From NCBI GenBank assembly GCA_005788175.1, contig SXYX01000014.1:1-64000 (forward strand): a stretch of DNA of 64,000 nucleotides. Reading direction: 5' to 3'. The stretch is from Acidobacteriota bacterium (GTDB lineage: Bacteria; Acidobacteriota; Holophagae; Holophagales; Holophagaceae). The notes under the pieces are model-generated. The model saw only the letters and a program-made list of their open reading frames with translations. It was not told the DNA's origin and searched no databases. A program made the position numbers and the translations under genes. Each line of letters opens with the position of its first letter. Position 1 is the first letter of the stretch. This document shows, piece by piece, positions 11,069 through 21,347 of the stretch.

Positions 11069-11766
11069 GAAACCAAGCGACGACTGTGTTCTAAGGATTG
11101 AAAGATACCCAGCCCATCCACCATTCCTAGACTTGCTTCGCAAGCTCGCTCAGGGTGAGGCATGAGTCCGAGCACATTCCCAGATTGATTCACGATACCG
11201 GCAATTTGTTCGAGAGATCCATTAGTAGCCGAAGTATCATTGATCTCTCCGGATGGATGGGCGTATTTCAAAATAATCTGACGGTTTGCCTTTAACGAAG
11301 CCAACGTATCCTCATCACAGGTATAGTTACCTTCGCCATGAGCTATGGGCATCTCAAGCAATTGACCCTGATTTAAAGAGGCCGTAAAGGGTGTGTCGTT
11401 ACGCTCGACGCGGAGATGAACACGCTGATGTAAAAATTGAAGCCCACGATTCCGCAGGAGAGCCCCGGGAAGAAGTGCAGCCTCACAAAGGATTTGAAAT
11501 CCGTTGCAGATTCCCAAGACCAATCCACCCTCACTCGCATGGCGATGAACAGCCTTCATGATAGGAGCGAGAGATGCAATAGCCCCACATCTCAAGTAAT
11601 CTCCATAGCTGAAGCCACCGGGGACAATGACTAAATCAGTGTTTACCGGAAGCTCGCTATCTTGATGCCACACGGAAATCGTCTTCCATCCCATTAATCT
11701 TTGGCTGACATGAAGTGCATCATGATCACAATTTGATCCTGGAAAAATAAGGATAGAAACCTTCAA
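11065..11766 (-). CDS. purQ: Phosphoribosylformylglycinamidine synthase subunit I
   Basis: VSILIFPGSNCDHDA, GGFSYGDYLRCGAIA, GICNGFQILCEAALLPGALLRN; best start is TTG at 11766 overlapping the purS stop (TTGA). Confidence 0.93.
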   Translation of the reverse strand: MKVSILIFPGSNCDHDALHVSQRLMGWKTISVWHQDSELPVNTDLVIVPGGFSYGDYLRCGAIASLAPIMKAVHRHASEGGLVLGICNGFQILCEAALLPGALLRNRGLQFLHQRVHLRVERNDTPFTASLNQGQLLEMPIAHGEGNYTCDEDTLASLKANRQIILKYAHPSGEINDTSATNGSLEQIAGIVNQSGNVLGLMPHPERACEASLGMVDGLGIFQSLEHSRRLVS

Positions 11767-12002
11767 GGGAGGACCTCGATCACAGCTTTTTCCATAATGG
11801 GATTGACCAGAAGCGCTTCGCACATTTTCTGCGCCTCATCTCGCGCTTGTTCGGTAGTAGAAGCCTCTACCTCAAATTCGATTGCGCGACCAATGCGAAC
11901 ATGGTGTGCTTTGAATCCCAGAGATTGGAGGCCTTGTTCAACCGCTTTTCCTTGGGGGTCTAAAATGGCGGGCTTGAGTTGAACTGTGACCTTGATTTTC
12001 AT
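11763..12002 (-). CDS. purS: Phosphoribosylformylglycinamidine synthase subunit PurS
   Basis: KIKVTVQLKPAILDPQGKAVEQGLQSLGF signature directly upstream of purQ. Confidence 0.93.
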   Translation of the reverse strand: MKIKVTVQLKPAILDPQGKAVEQGLQSLGFKAHHVRIGRAIEFEVEASTTEQARDEAQKMCEALLVNPIMEKAVIEVLP

Positions 12003-12069
12003 GGAGGATCCCCGCTAACTATTTTTACACGACACATAAATTATGCCAATTAATTGAGCAACTACTAAA

Positions 12070-12100
12070 CCAAAAAGACCCCCGAAGGGGTCTTTTTGGT
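12070..12100. terminator. Rho-independent terminator following the porin gene
   Basis: CCAAAAAGACCCC-CGAA-GGGGTCTTTTTGG hairpin with A/T tracts on both sides. Confidence 0.85.
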
Positions 12101-12119
12101 AATGCAGGGAAAACCTTGG

Positions 12120-13325
12120 TTAGAAAGAAACCTGAAGGGCAGCGATGACTGAGTCACCGCCTTGGTTACCGACTTGGCCAGCGCGAGGAGACAAGAAATT
12201 ATTAGATCGCTTGATGTAATTCAACTTAATATTTGCCTTGGTAGTGGCCTCGGGGAGGAATGAATAGGTATATCCTATAGTGACTTCTTTGTAGTTAGGT
12301 GAGAAGTTGCCTCCAGCTGTAGGTGTGTAGGGATTGGTAGTGCCATAAAACTTATTGTCAGAGTTGTAGTTCATTTGGTCATAACGAAGAACAAAACTAT
12401 GACCGCCATCGATGGTGTACATAATGGTACCTACAACACCGGTGAATTTTTGATCCAAGTGGTCACGTTTAGCGGCAGAGGCATTAGAACCATAACCTTG
12501 GAAGCGACGTCCTAAATCCCCCGTCATATATTCCAATTCGATACGGTAAACCGAATCCATGAATTGGTAGTAGGCACCCATGCTGCTTGTTTTGTCACGA
12601 TTTTCAAAGATAGCTGCAGCGGTAGGTCCTGAAGTACCGAATGCTAGAGGTGTAGTAGTGGCGGTGAAGGAATCCTTGACATCCGTTGACCCATTCAATC
12701 CATAAAAGCCGAATTTATTGAATTTGTCGGCATTGACTTCAAGACGAGCAACGAAATCTTTTTGTGAGTTTGTATCAACTAGTTTTCCTTGTCCGTTGAA
12801 TACACCTGCAACAAAGCGACCAGTTACGCCACTTTCCATTGTGAAAGGTTTAATGAAAACAAAACCTCGATCACGGTTATCTCCGAAGACACGAGCAAGT
12901 TGTGATCGTTCAGCGAGAGGAAGCGCACTAGAAGAGACTAAACCTTCGAAAGATTGATAGTTCTTCATCTGACCAGCTCGTAGATCTAAACCAGAGCCAA
13001 GAAAATTCTTGTAAGTTAAAGTGAGATCTTGAATAATCGCACCGCTAGATATAACGGGATCAATCATGTATTCCCATTCTAAATCGTCGGTAATCTTTCC
13101 GGTCATCTTAAATTCAGCACGGCGAAGTGCGGTCGTATTCTCTGCAAATTCAGATCGCAGGTTGTAGTACTTTTTTCCAAAGGTAGAATTCCATCGGAGA
13201 TTGTTATCCACCATTTGGGTTTGCCATACTTGTATCAACCCACTCATTTTAGGTTGGGCTAATAGGGGGAAGGTTCCGGCTAAGGAAAGAGCGACAAGAG
13301 CGACTCGTGATATTGTGGGTTTCAT
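12120..13325 (-). CDS. Outer membrane porin (OprO/OprP-like)
   Basis: Signal peptide, alternating beta-strand pattern, C-terminal ...SVIAALQVSF ending in Phe. Confidence 0.78.
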   Translation of the reverse strand: MKPTISRVALVALSLAGTFPLLAQPKMSGLIQVWQTQMVDNNLRWNSTFGKKYYNLRSEFAENTTALRRAEFKMTGKITDDLEWEYMIDPVISSGAIIQDLTLTYKNFLGSGLDLRAGQMKNYQSFEGLVSSSALPLAERSQLARVFGDNRDRGFVFIKPFTMESGVTGRFVAGVFNGQGKLVDTNSQKDFVARLEVNADKFNKFGFYGLNGSTDVKDSFTATTTPLAFGTSGPTAAAIFENRDKTSSMGAYYQFMDSVYRIELEYMTGDLGRRFQGYGSNASAAKRDHLDQKFTGVVGTIMYTIDGGHSFVLRYDQMNYNSDNKFYGTTNPYTPTAGGNFSPNYKEVTIGYTYSFLPEATTKANIKLNYIKRSNNFLSPRAGQVGNQGGDSVIAALQVSF

Positions 13326-13455
13326 TTAAATCTCCTAAAGTCCAAGGGGACATGAAGAAAGTTTCAACTCATGATGTAAAAAAGGTGTGTCCAGATAGTA
13401 TTCTTTTTGTATCTTGTACAATATTTCATCTTTTAGGGGGTTATTCCATCTGAAG

Positions 13456-14514
13456 TTATTTATATCCGACCTTATCTAGGATTCGCTGTGCAGCCATTTG
13501 GTTACGACCAATAGCCGCCACTGAGATCTTCTCGACTTGATGAGGTCCTAAAGCTTCCAAAGCGGGGTTATTTACCTTCACTGAGGTAACTACAGGCCAT
13601 TCATTATTCCCATCGGCGAGATAAATCTGTGCAGCATCGCTGGCTAGATACTCTAAAAACTGGACTGCTGCTTTTGGGTTTGGCGCATTTTTAGCTACCC
13701 CACCCCCAGAAATATTCATATGCACACCCCCGGAATTCTGATTAGGCCAAACATGGCCAATCTTCCTAACAACTTCGATATCTTCAGGTTTGCCAGAACG
13801 CATCAGACGCGCAAGATAATAAGAGTTTGTGATTGCAACGCTGCACTCTCCAGATGCAACCGCTCTGATTTGATCAGTATCGCCTCCTTTGGGATCGCGA
13901 GCCATATTGAGAACCATGCCCCTAGCCCACTGCTCGGTGGCTTCTAGTCCCACCCGCTCAATCAAGGCGCCTACCAATGACAACATATAGGGATGTGACC
14001 CTGAGCGTGTACAAACCTTCCCCTTATTGACTAGATCAGCAAGCTTTTCATAGGTATTAATATTTTTAGGATCAATCATTGCTTTGTTGTAAACCATAAT
14101 ACGAGCCCGCGTGGAAAAGCCATACCATGCTATTCCGTCTACATCAGCATCAGCTCGAAAGTTTGCTTGAATACGTTCGTTCAAATATTTTGATTGAATA
14201 GACTTAAAGTAATTATTAGTTTGCGCACGCCAAAGTCGTGCAGCATCGACTAATAGAATTACATCAGCAGGGCTTCTTGAACCCTCGCTATTTAATCGTT
14301 CCAGTAAAGCATTGTCATCGGCTTCAATGCGATTAATTTTAATTCCAGTTAGCTTGGTGAAGTTGGCATATAAAGCTTCATCTGTTTGGTAATGACGCGC
14401 TGAATATAGATTAAGTTCTTTATTCTGTTGGGCGGCATAACCTACATTTGATAAAGCAATGCATATAGACATTGCAAGGTTTACTATTTTTGTAATCCAA
14501 GAGCTAAAGGTCAT
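13456..14514 (-). CDS. Iron(III)-type ABC transporter substrate-binding protein (FbpA/FutA family)
   Basis: LNLYSARHYQTDEALYANFTKLTGIKINRIEADDNALLERL...; start at the internal Met giving a signal peptide. Confidence 0.85.
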   Translation of the reverse strand: MTFSSWITKIVNLAMSICIALSNVGYAAQQNKELNLYSARHYQTDEALYANFTKLTGIKINRIEADDNALLERLNSEGSRSPADVILLVDAARLWRAQTNNYFKSIQSKYLNERIQANFRADADVDGIAWYGFSTRARIMVYNKAMIDPKNINTYEKLADLVNKGKVCTRSGSHPYMLSLVGALIERVGLEATEQWARGMVLNMARDPKGGDTDQIRAVASGECSVAITNSYYLARLMRSGKPEDIEVVRKIGHVWPNQNSGGVHMNISGGGVAKNAPNPKAAVQFLEYLASDAAQIYLADGNNEWPVVTSVKVNNPALEALGPHQVEKISVAAIGRNQMAAQRILDKVGYK

Positions 14515-14729
14515 AAATTCCCAATTAATACAACATTTATTATTATTAATGATACTGAGTCTAAATATCAATATATTTTTTATGTTTGTTCTCTGGCAAT
14601 TTTTAATCCTTGGCCTTAGAAGGAGCCAAATATCGAAGAAAGGCCCGTAAACATTGGCCTCGCTAGTATATTGTTGGAAAAGTTGCCATGATTAAGGATT
14701 GGTGTCACTAAACCTACCAGAAGGAACTT

Positions 14730-15785
14730 ATGATCGAGCGCGAATACGTTATTATCGGGGGCGGTATTGCTGGCCTTTCCACGGCGATTGCCTTAGCCAA
14801 AGAAGGCAAAAGAAGTATTGCACTGATAGATCGAGAACTTAGTTCCTCATATCATGCCTCGGGAAAAAATGCCGGGATTGTCCGAACTCTGACGGGAGAT
14901 CTAGATTTGACTACTTTAACAAAAGAGGGTCGAACCATGCTCGTACAAGCTGGGTTAATGAAACACACTGGAGGCCATCTACTCGCTGATAAGCGGGAAC
15001 TTCTTTCGCCTTATCTCAAAGAAGCAAGAAAATTGGGCATTTCAGCATCCGTAGGTAAAGGATCTGGAATCATGGGTCTTAAATCAGAAGAACATCTCAA
15101 GATCGATGATGATGGGACATTAGATATTCCTGCGGTTTTAAAATACTGCTCCGAAAGTTTAGAACGCTCAGGTATTGATCTTTTTTTTAATTCTCCTGTG
15201 ACTGCTATCACGCCGTCTGACAAGGGAATGATTGTCACCATTCCGAGCAATGAAATTCGTGCCAAAACACTGATTAACGCAGCAGGAGCCTGGGCTTCAA
15301 GGATCAGCGAAATGGCAGGAGGTACGGCCCTACCCTTCACCACACATCAGCGTCATCTCTCCTGGTCCGCCGCCCCCTATCCTTCAAAGGGCCCGTGGGC
15401 TTGGTGGTTAGATCAATCTTTATATCTGAGGGCGCTCGATGGCGGGGTTCTATTTTCTCCCTGTGATAATGCTCCCGCCGAAGCTCCAGCGTCGCATGTC
15501 TATCCTGTTGATACACAGGTCATTCAAGAGCTTTCAAATACTATTAAAACTGTCGCCCCAGTCTTTAAGGACACACCTCTTGGAAAAACATGGAGTGCCC
15601 TAAGAACATTTACGCCAGATAAGAAATTTGTCATTGGTTGGGATAAGGTAAATCCGAGACTCTTTTGGGTGGCCGGACTAGGTGGACATGGAATGACCGC
15701 TGGATTAGCAATCGGCGAATTAGCGAAAACCCTTATATTGAACCCTCAAAAACATGTACTGAATCCAGATCGTATCAAGATCTAA
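14730..15785 (+). CDS. FAD-dependent oxidoreductase (DAO family)
   Basis: YVIIGGGIAGLSTAIALAKEGKRSIALIDRE Rossmann motif; C-terminal WVAGLGGHGMTAGLAIGELAKTLIL. Confidence 0.88.
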   Translation: MIEREYVIIGGGIAGLSTAIALAKEGKRSIALIDRELSSSYHASGKNAGIVRTLTGDLDLTTLTKEGRTMLVQAGLMKHTGGHLLADKRELLSPYLKEARKLGISASVGKGSGIMGLKSEEHLKIDDDGTLDIPAVLKYCSESLERSGIDLFFNSPVTAITPSDKGMIVTIPSNEIRAKTLINAAGAWASRISEMAGGTALPFTTHQRHLSWSAAPYPSKGPWAWWLDQSLYLRALDGGVLFSPCDNAPAEAPASHVYPVDTQVIQELSNTIKTVAPVFKDTPLGKTWSALRTFTPDKKFVIGWDKVNPRLFWVAGLGGHGMTAGLAIGELAKTLILNPQKHVLNPDRIKI

Positions 15786-15786
15786 A

Positions 15787-15814
15787 TAAAAATCCCCCTA
15801 TAAGGGGGATTTTT
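15787..15814. terminator. Rho-independent terminator between convergent genes
   Basis: AAAAATCCCCCTATAAGGGGGATTTTT. Confidence 0.88.
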
Positions 15815-15842
15815 ACGATGCATGACAGAACCAGGTCTGATT

Positions 15843-17966
15843 TTATTTTTTTTCTAGTTTCTTGAGAGGGCCTACTGGCATGGGTCGTGGGGTTTCTATT
15901 TCATCAAGACTTCCCAGAAGCTCCTTAGTTAGATTGCCAGCTCCATAAATCTTGTTAAGGGATTCGATGATGAATCGAGCATCGACAGATACGGCACGAT
16001 TAGCAGTGACATCGTAGATGTATCTTCCGGGTAGCGACTCGATATTGCCATCGAAAATTAAACCAACCAGTTCACCTTGGGTATTGATGACAGGAGAGCC
16101 CGAATTCCCCCCAATAATGTCCACGCTATGAACAAAATTAAGTGGGGTTTTCATATCGAGTTTACCGGCCGCCTCTTTCCATAAAGGTGGGAGCGCCCAA
16201 GCGCCGTTTTCGGCTTTATCACCCCATCCCCATGCACGATCATAGAGACCTGCAATAGTTGTGAAGGGTTGTATCTTGGTTCCATTGGCAGGATAGCTCT
16301 CTACAGGACCATAAGTTAACCGCAAAGTGAAGGTGGCATCAGGATAGATTTCTTTTCCATAAACAGCAAAACGCGCTTTTGCAATTAGGGTGTTCTGTTC
16401 ATTAATCACGGCACGAAGATCTTGATTTTTCTTCGAGATTAATCGGGTCATCGGTTCAAGGGCAAGAGCCATTTGTACCAAAAGATCTTTGGATGCTTTC
16501 ATTGCGGGAAGACCCCCATCCACAAGCGCTTTTCGATCCGCCGCATTATTAAGAGTCGTAGCGGCTAAAGTTGACTTAGCGACTTCTGAGGGTGTTCGAT
16601 TGCCCAGCGTGATTTTGATAAAAGGATGTTGATTACCTAGCGCTTCTTGGGCTTCTTCTAGTCCACGTGTAAAATTGACCAACTGAAGTTCAGCATCGTA
16701 GTTGGGATCTGGAGTGGCTAAACGGGTCTTGGTTGCCTTAAGATTAGCTTCTTTAAACATTTGCATACGATCATCATTAGGTTTATTTACTTCGGTTGTC
16801 ATCCGAACCATAGTGAGGGCTGCACCCAGAAGACTGCTGCCTCGGGCATCAACAAAATTAAGATCATTAGCCATGGAAGAAATTTGAGACTGCGCTTCCT
16901 TAATTTTTTTCCAGGCGCTTCTTGCATAGGCAAGCGATGGTGTGGTCATCACAGCAGACTTTAAAGCAGCTTCCTTGGCTTCTAAAGTTTTGACAGTTTC
17001 GGGATTTTGTAAAGTATCTTTGTAGCGAATACTTCGTTTTTGATCGTTCTCAATAGAAAAGAGAGTAGTAGAAACCTTACGAGCTGCCTCTTCAGAAGTC
17101 TTGGCGTAGGCGCGTAGGGCTTTCAGGCGGCCTTCGTAACTCTTAAGGGTGATTGGAAGAAAGACGTTTGAATCAGCTTTCATTTGATCGACTGTGATCA
17201 GGCGAGAGGTGCTGCCGGGATGCCCGGTAACAAAGGTCAGATCTCCATTTTTGAGATCCGTACGACTCCACTGAAGAAAATGTTCTGAGCGATAGGGTTT
17301 TCCATTTTCATAGACACGGAAAAAGGCAAAATCAGCATCGTGGCGAGGATAGGTAAAATTATCAGGATCGCCGCCAAAAAAAGCAATTTGTTCTTCAGGG
17401 GCAAAAACTAAACGGACATCGGTATGAACTTTATAGCCATAAATCCAAAATTCGCCACCTTGGTAAAGACGGACCACCTCGCAATTCAAACCTGATTTTT
17501 CACTCATGGATTTAGATAAGTCAGCTAAAGCCTCATCGCGTAATTTAGCTGCAGCCTTATCATCTTTTCCGACAACGACGCGGTTAATTTCTTCCGTGAC
17601 ATTTGTCATCATCATTAGCGTGCGGAGTTGATAACCTCTAACAGGAATTTCTTTTTCATAATTTTCAGCATAAAAGCCATTTTTAATATAATCAGCTCCG
17701 GGACCTGAGACTTGCTGTATAGCGCCTCTTCCCACATGATGATTAGTGAGTACTAGTCCATCCTTGGAGACAAAACTACCTGAGCCACCGGGAAAACGGA
17801 TGCTAGATAAACGCACATGATCTAACCAGGCTTGATTAGGCGCGAAGTTGTATTTGGCCTTCATTTTTGCCGAAGGAATATTGTCGAAAGTCCACATGCC
17901 CTCCTCGGCGCTCACACCTGATACCAGCAATAATGCAACTAACGAGCAACGCAAATTACGATACAT
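15843..17966 (-). CDS. S46-family dipeptidyl peptidase (DPP7/DPP11-like)
   Basis: GSGSFVSKDGLVLTNHHVGRGAIQ (catalytic His) and DIIGGNSGSPVINTQGELVGLIFDGNIESLPGRYIYD (catalytic Ser). Confidence 0.93.
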   Translation of the reverse strand: MYRNLRCSLVALLLVSGVSAEEGMWTFDNIPSAKMKAKYNFAPNQAWLDHVRLSSIRFPGGSGSFVSKDGLVLTNHHVGRGAIQQVSGPGADYIKNGFYAENYEKEIPVRGYQLRTLMMMTNVTEEINRVVVGKDDKAAAKLRDEALADLSKSMSEKSGLNCEVVRLYQGGEFWIYGYKVHTDVRLVFAPEEQIAFFGGDPDNFTYPRHDADFAFFRVYENGKPYRSEHFLQWSRTDLKNGDLTFVTGHPGSTSRLITVDQMKADSNVFLPITLKSYEGRLKALRAYAKTSEEAARKVSTTLFSIENDQKRSIRYKDTLQNPETVKTLEAKEAALKSAVMTTPSLAYARSAWKKIKEAQSQISSMANDLNFVDARGSSLLGAALTMVRMTTEVNKPNDDRMQMFKEANLKATKTRLATPDPNYDAELQLVNFTRGLEEAQEALGNQHPFIKITLGNRTPSEVAKSTLAATTLNNAADRKALVDGGLPAMKASKDLLVQMALALEPMTRLISKKNQDLRAVINEQNTLIAKARFAVYGKEIYPDATFTLRLTYGPVESYPANGTKIQPFTTIAGLYDRAWGWGDKAENGAWALPPLWKEAAGKLDMKTPLNFVHSVDIIGGNSGSPVINTQGELVGLIFDGNIESLPGRYIYDVTANRAVSVDARFIIESLNKIYGAGNLTKELLGSLDEIETPRPMPVGPLKKLEKK

Positions 17967-18169
17967 AATAAACTCCTTATGAGTATCTTGAATTTTCACA
18001 TGAACTCGCTTTCTTCGATATGAAAGAAGGATGGCTAATTAAATCGATCCGCCCATCTGCCCGGGATTAAGGCCTAATAGAAATAGGGGATCAATACCTG
18101 AATGTCTCCTGATGTCAAGTCAGCCCCTTAAGGTCAACATGCAACGAAAAAGGGGCAACTTGATAATCT

Positions 18170-20536
18170 CTAGAACTGATATTTAATTCTAATATTAAAT
18201 GTTCGAGGGGGAATTACGTGCGTGCCACTAAACACCGATAAAAAGTTATAGAGGCCCTTTTTATCAAAGATATTTAGTGCATCTAACCCAACATCGATAT
18301 TCCTTTTTTTATCGAATTCAACAACACGGAATCCAACGCTAACACTCCATATAGTTCGTGGCTTGATACGGAAGATAGATCCGAAAGTGGGATCATTTAC
18401 TTCTTCGACGTACGGGATTCCAAAACTATAATCTGTGCCCGTGCCGTCGGCAGGATCACCAGCAACTAGGCCTGAATCATATCGGCCCATCACTTGGACA
18501 TAGGTATTATCTTTTTGGTAGCGGAGTCCTAAAACTGCAGCGAGTTCTTGATCATGATCAATAAGGAATGCTGTTCCCGGAGAGAATTCAGCTTCTTCCA
18601 ATAAGAGGCCGCCCGTGAATGGGGCCACAAAAATAGCTCGGGTTTTACCGAGGCTTAGAAAAGACGACCAGTCTTCGTGGCGAGCATCAAATCTGAAATT
18701 CCATCCTCGATAATTACCTTTATCGAGATGGATGGGAAATAAAATACCCGTGTTGAACAATTGCTCAGCATCGGCAGCATTTTTTGCTTGCTTATCCCAA
18801 TATTCAACAAAGATGCGGCCCCATGATCCAAGACCCTGTTCGATACCGATAGCCATACTGTTCTGAAGTTCGGGCTTTAAGATATTTCCACGCGATGAAA
18901 TAGCGAGAAATTCGTTATCGGGAATAATTAATAATCGATCGTAGGATGCTCGAATGAGAGAATTGGTTTGGTCAAAACGATAAGAAACACCAAGACGAGG
19001 TTGAAGCTCAGATGTCTTGTAGTCTCGATAGCTGTACTGATCTGCGCGTAAACCTAAGGCAAGTTTCCAAGGCCCTTGATGATAATTGACCTGACTAAAT
19101 GCTGAATTTAATCGGGGTTTAATCGAATCATTGAAATTATTGAGTTGGCCAGAAGGGAAACTTATATCGGGGGTGAATGTTACTGAACGAGGACGACCTG
19201 ATTCCGCCTCCTCTTCTTCTAAAACATAAAAACTCAAAGCTTCACGAATGGGAAATGTAATGAGTTCTATACCGTGCTTCATATTTCCCCAATCAAAGCT
19301 TTGACTATAGACGGCCGAGGTACCCATAGTCTCTAATGTACGATCAGAACTGATCCAGGCTGGAAAATCTGGGCCACCTAAAGGATCCGCAGCGTTGAAA
19401 GGTCTTGTAGGATTTAATTCGCTAGTTCCGCGTCGATAAAAAGTTCTCAACTCAAAAGCTGTACGATCTGTCAATACGCGCGTATAGGATAGAGATACAT
19501 TAATATCCTGATTTTTTTGGCTAATGTTTTGGCCTTCCGCCTCTTGACTCGCTAAATTAGGAATTCCGAAGGCTGATGATCCACCACTAAAACTGAATTT
19601 ATAAATGTCTCGGTCGCTGTCAAGGTAATCAAAACGTGTATAAAATCGCCTGCTGCTTCCCTGATTATTCAGATTTTCGAAGTTAACAGGATCCAGGAAT
19701 CGGTCGGTTTTCGAATCAGCTACCGAGGCAAAATAACCTAGCGTATTTGAGCCTCCACGAACTTGAGCGGTAGTCTCTCTGGCGCTAAAACTTCCTGCAC
19801 TAACTGATACATTTCCAACAGGATCTCCTAAGCCAAGGCCCGACTTAGTTGTCAGATTGAAAACAGCAATAGGCTTACCACCATATTCAGCCGGAATTCC
19901 ACCGGTCAGAACCTCAATATTCTGGAGATCTTCAGGATTCAGAGTATTTGAATACATGGCTTGAATTTTATCGGTTATAGGTATTCCATCCACAACGTAG
20001 GTAGATTGACCATGAGTGCCTCGGAAATGGAATCGGCCGTTCTCGTCAGCAGCAAAACCCGGTGTCATCATCAATAATTGCTCTAAACCACGTGTTCTAG
20101 AATTAGTTGGTATGGTATCGATTAGATTTTTCTCAATATTAATGAAACTAGATGGTGAATCAGGGATTAAAACGGCTTCATCTGTAACATTAACCGTTGC
20201 AGATTTAATGGATTTTAGAACTATCGATAATTTTAATGGGAGAGAAGTTGTAATTTCAATCGTGCTATGGCTTTGTCCTTCACCTTCTTTAATGGCTTCG
20301 ATATGATAAGAGCCGGAAGGTATGTTGGTTAGAAAAAATGTACCGTCATTCGAAGACATCGTGGTATTGCTATAGCCTGAAATAACATTATTAATCTTCA
20401 CCAAGGATTGCCCAACAGGACGACCCCGTTCATCAACAATCTGTCCTCGTAATGTCCCGCTTAGAGTAGATGCAGTTATGATGGAACTTGTCATCGCAAG
20501 AACTGTTAAAAGCCTTAAATTTTTTGACATTGGCAT
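18170..20536 (-). CDS. TonB-dependent outer membrane receptor with N-terminal carboxypeptidase-regulatory-like domain
   Basis: LRGQIVDERGRPVGQSLVKI... CarbopepD_reg-like domain, then plug (GLEQLLMMTPGF...YVVDGIPI) and beta-barrel; start at internal Met preferred. Confidence 0.88.
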   Translation of the reverse strand: MPMSKNLRLLTVLAMTSSIITASTLSGTLRGQIVDERGRPVGQSLVKINNVISGYSNTTMSSNDGTFFLTNIPSGSYHIEAIKEGEGQSHSTIEITTSLPLKLSIVLKSIKSATVNVTDEAVLIPDSPSSFINIEKNLIDTIPTNSRTRGLEQLLMMTPGFAADENGRFHFRGTHGQSTYVVDGIPITDKIQAMYSNTLNPEDLQNIEVLTGGIPAEYGGKPIAVFNLTTKSGLGLGDPVGNVSVSAGSFSARETTAQVRGGSNTLGYFASVADSKTDRFLDPVNFENLNNQGSSRRFYTRFDYLDSDRDIYKFSFSGGSSAFGIPNLASQEAEGQNISQKNQDINVSLSYTRVLTDRTAFELRTFYRRGTSELNPTRPFNAADPLGGPDFPAWISSDRTLETMGTSAVYSQSFDWGNMKHGIELITFPIREALSFYVLEEEEAESGRPRSVTFTPDISFPSGQLNNFNDSIKPRLNSAFSQVNYHQGPWKLALGLRADQYSYRDYKTSELQPRLGVSYRFDQTNSLIRASYDRLLIIPDNEFLAISSRGNILKPELQNSMAIGIEQGLGSWGRIFVEYWDKQAKNAADAEQLFNTGILFPIHLDKGNYRGWNFRFDARHEDWSSFLSLGKTRAIFVAPFTGGLLLEEAEFSPGTAFLIDHDQELAAVLGLRYQKDNTYVQVMGRYDSGLVAGDPADGTGTDYSFGIPYVEEVNDPTFGSIFRIKPRTIWSVSVGFRVVEFDKKRNIDVGLDALNIFDKKGLYNFLSVFSGTHVIPPRTFNIRIKYQF

Positions 20537-20549
20537 GTTTATATCTCCA

Positions 20550-20570
20550 AAATGCAACTCAGTTGCATTT
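20550..20570. promoter_or_regulatory. 21-bp perfect inverted repeat AAATGCAACT-C-AGTTGCATTT upstream of TonB receptor, candidate operator
   Basis: Read directly; lies just upstream of the GGAGAT Shine-Dalgarno of the receptor gene. Confidence 0.55.
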
Positions 20571-20619
20571 ACAAGACTAGCCCTCAAATCCCTGCTTTGT
20601 CAAGGCTTAAACTTAAGAA

Positions 20620-21255
20620 ATGCTTAACGAACTGCTTTCGAAAGGGATTCTGAGATTACGATACGCTAACTCAAGCGATATCGAACAAATCCTCGAACTT
20701 GTGAATCGAAGTTATCGAGGTGAATCTTCTCGTGTAGGTTGGACTACGGAAGCAGATCTCCTGGATGGACAACGGACAGACCATCCCATGCTAGAGTCGC
20801 TTCTTAATCAATCTAATAATTTTATTTTTCTGATTGAATGTCAAGCTCATCTCTTGCATCAAGATATATCGGATGACTCCTTGATTACAATTCTAAAGCA
20901 AATTGTTGGGCCAGATAAATCAAAGAAAATTCTTGTTGCATGCGCGCATCTTGAGTTAACAGAAATGGGTCTCTATTTTGGAATGCTTTCAGTGCATCCC
21001 TGCATTCAATCGTTTGGTCTCGGCCGTTTTTGTATAGAGCAATTCAAAGCTTTGGCAAAGTCCAAAGACGCCTCACGTGTATGGATGACTGTTATCGAAC
21101 AACGCCAAGATTTGATTGCCTATTACGAGCGGCGTGGATTTATTAGAACTGGCTTTGTCCATCCTTTCCCTAACCATGATCCTCGTTATGGTATTTCTAA
21201 GGTTGGGGACCTAAAATTAATTGAAATGGATCAGAAGATCTCAAAATATCAGTAG
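20620..21255 (+). CDS. GNAT-family N-acetyltransferase
   Basis: LRYANSSDIEQILELVNRSYRGE...; GMLSVHPCIQSFGLGRFCIEQFKALAKSKDASRVWMTVIEQRQDLIAYYERRGF. Confidence 0.87.
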   Translation: MLNELLSKGILRLRYANSSDIEQILELVNRSYRGESSRVGWTTEADLLDGQRTDHPMLESLLNQSNNFIFLIECQAHLLHQDISDDSLITILKQIVGPDKSKKILVACAHLELTEMGLYFGMLSVHPCIQSFGLGRFCIEQFKALAKSKDASRVWMTVIEQRQDLIAYYERRGFIRTGFVHPFPNHDPRYGISKVGDLKLIEMDQKISKYQ

Positions 21256-21347
21256 GATACCCTTATAGATAGATCGAACTTACGGAACTTTTAAATAAAT
21301 CCAGGGTAATTTTAGCCTATGTATTTTCCTTCATTTTTAGACACAAT

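Noticed and set aside
14535-14553. AT-rich TTATTATTATTAATGATAC upstream of the iron-type binding protein gene as a Fur box
   Set aside because: Poor fit to 7-1-7 Fur symmetry when aligned by hand; AT-rich promoter background is sufficient explanation
18122-18156. Inverted repeat GCCCCTT...AAGGGGC after the TonB receptor gene as a terminator
   Set aside because: Loop is about 20 nt and there is no T-tract on the transcribed side; too weak to call
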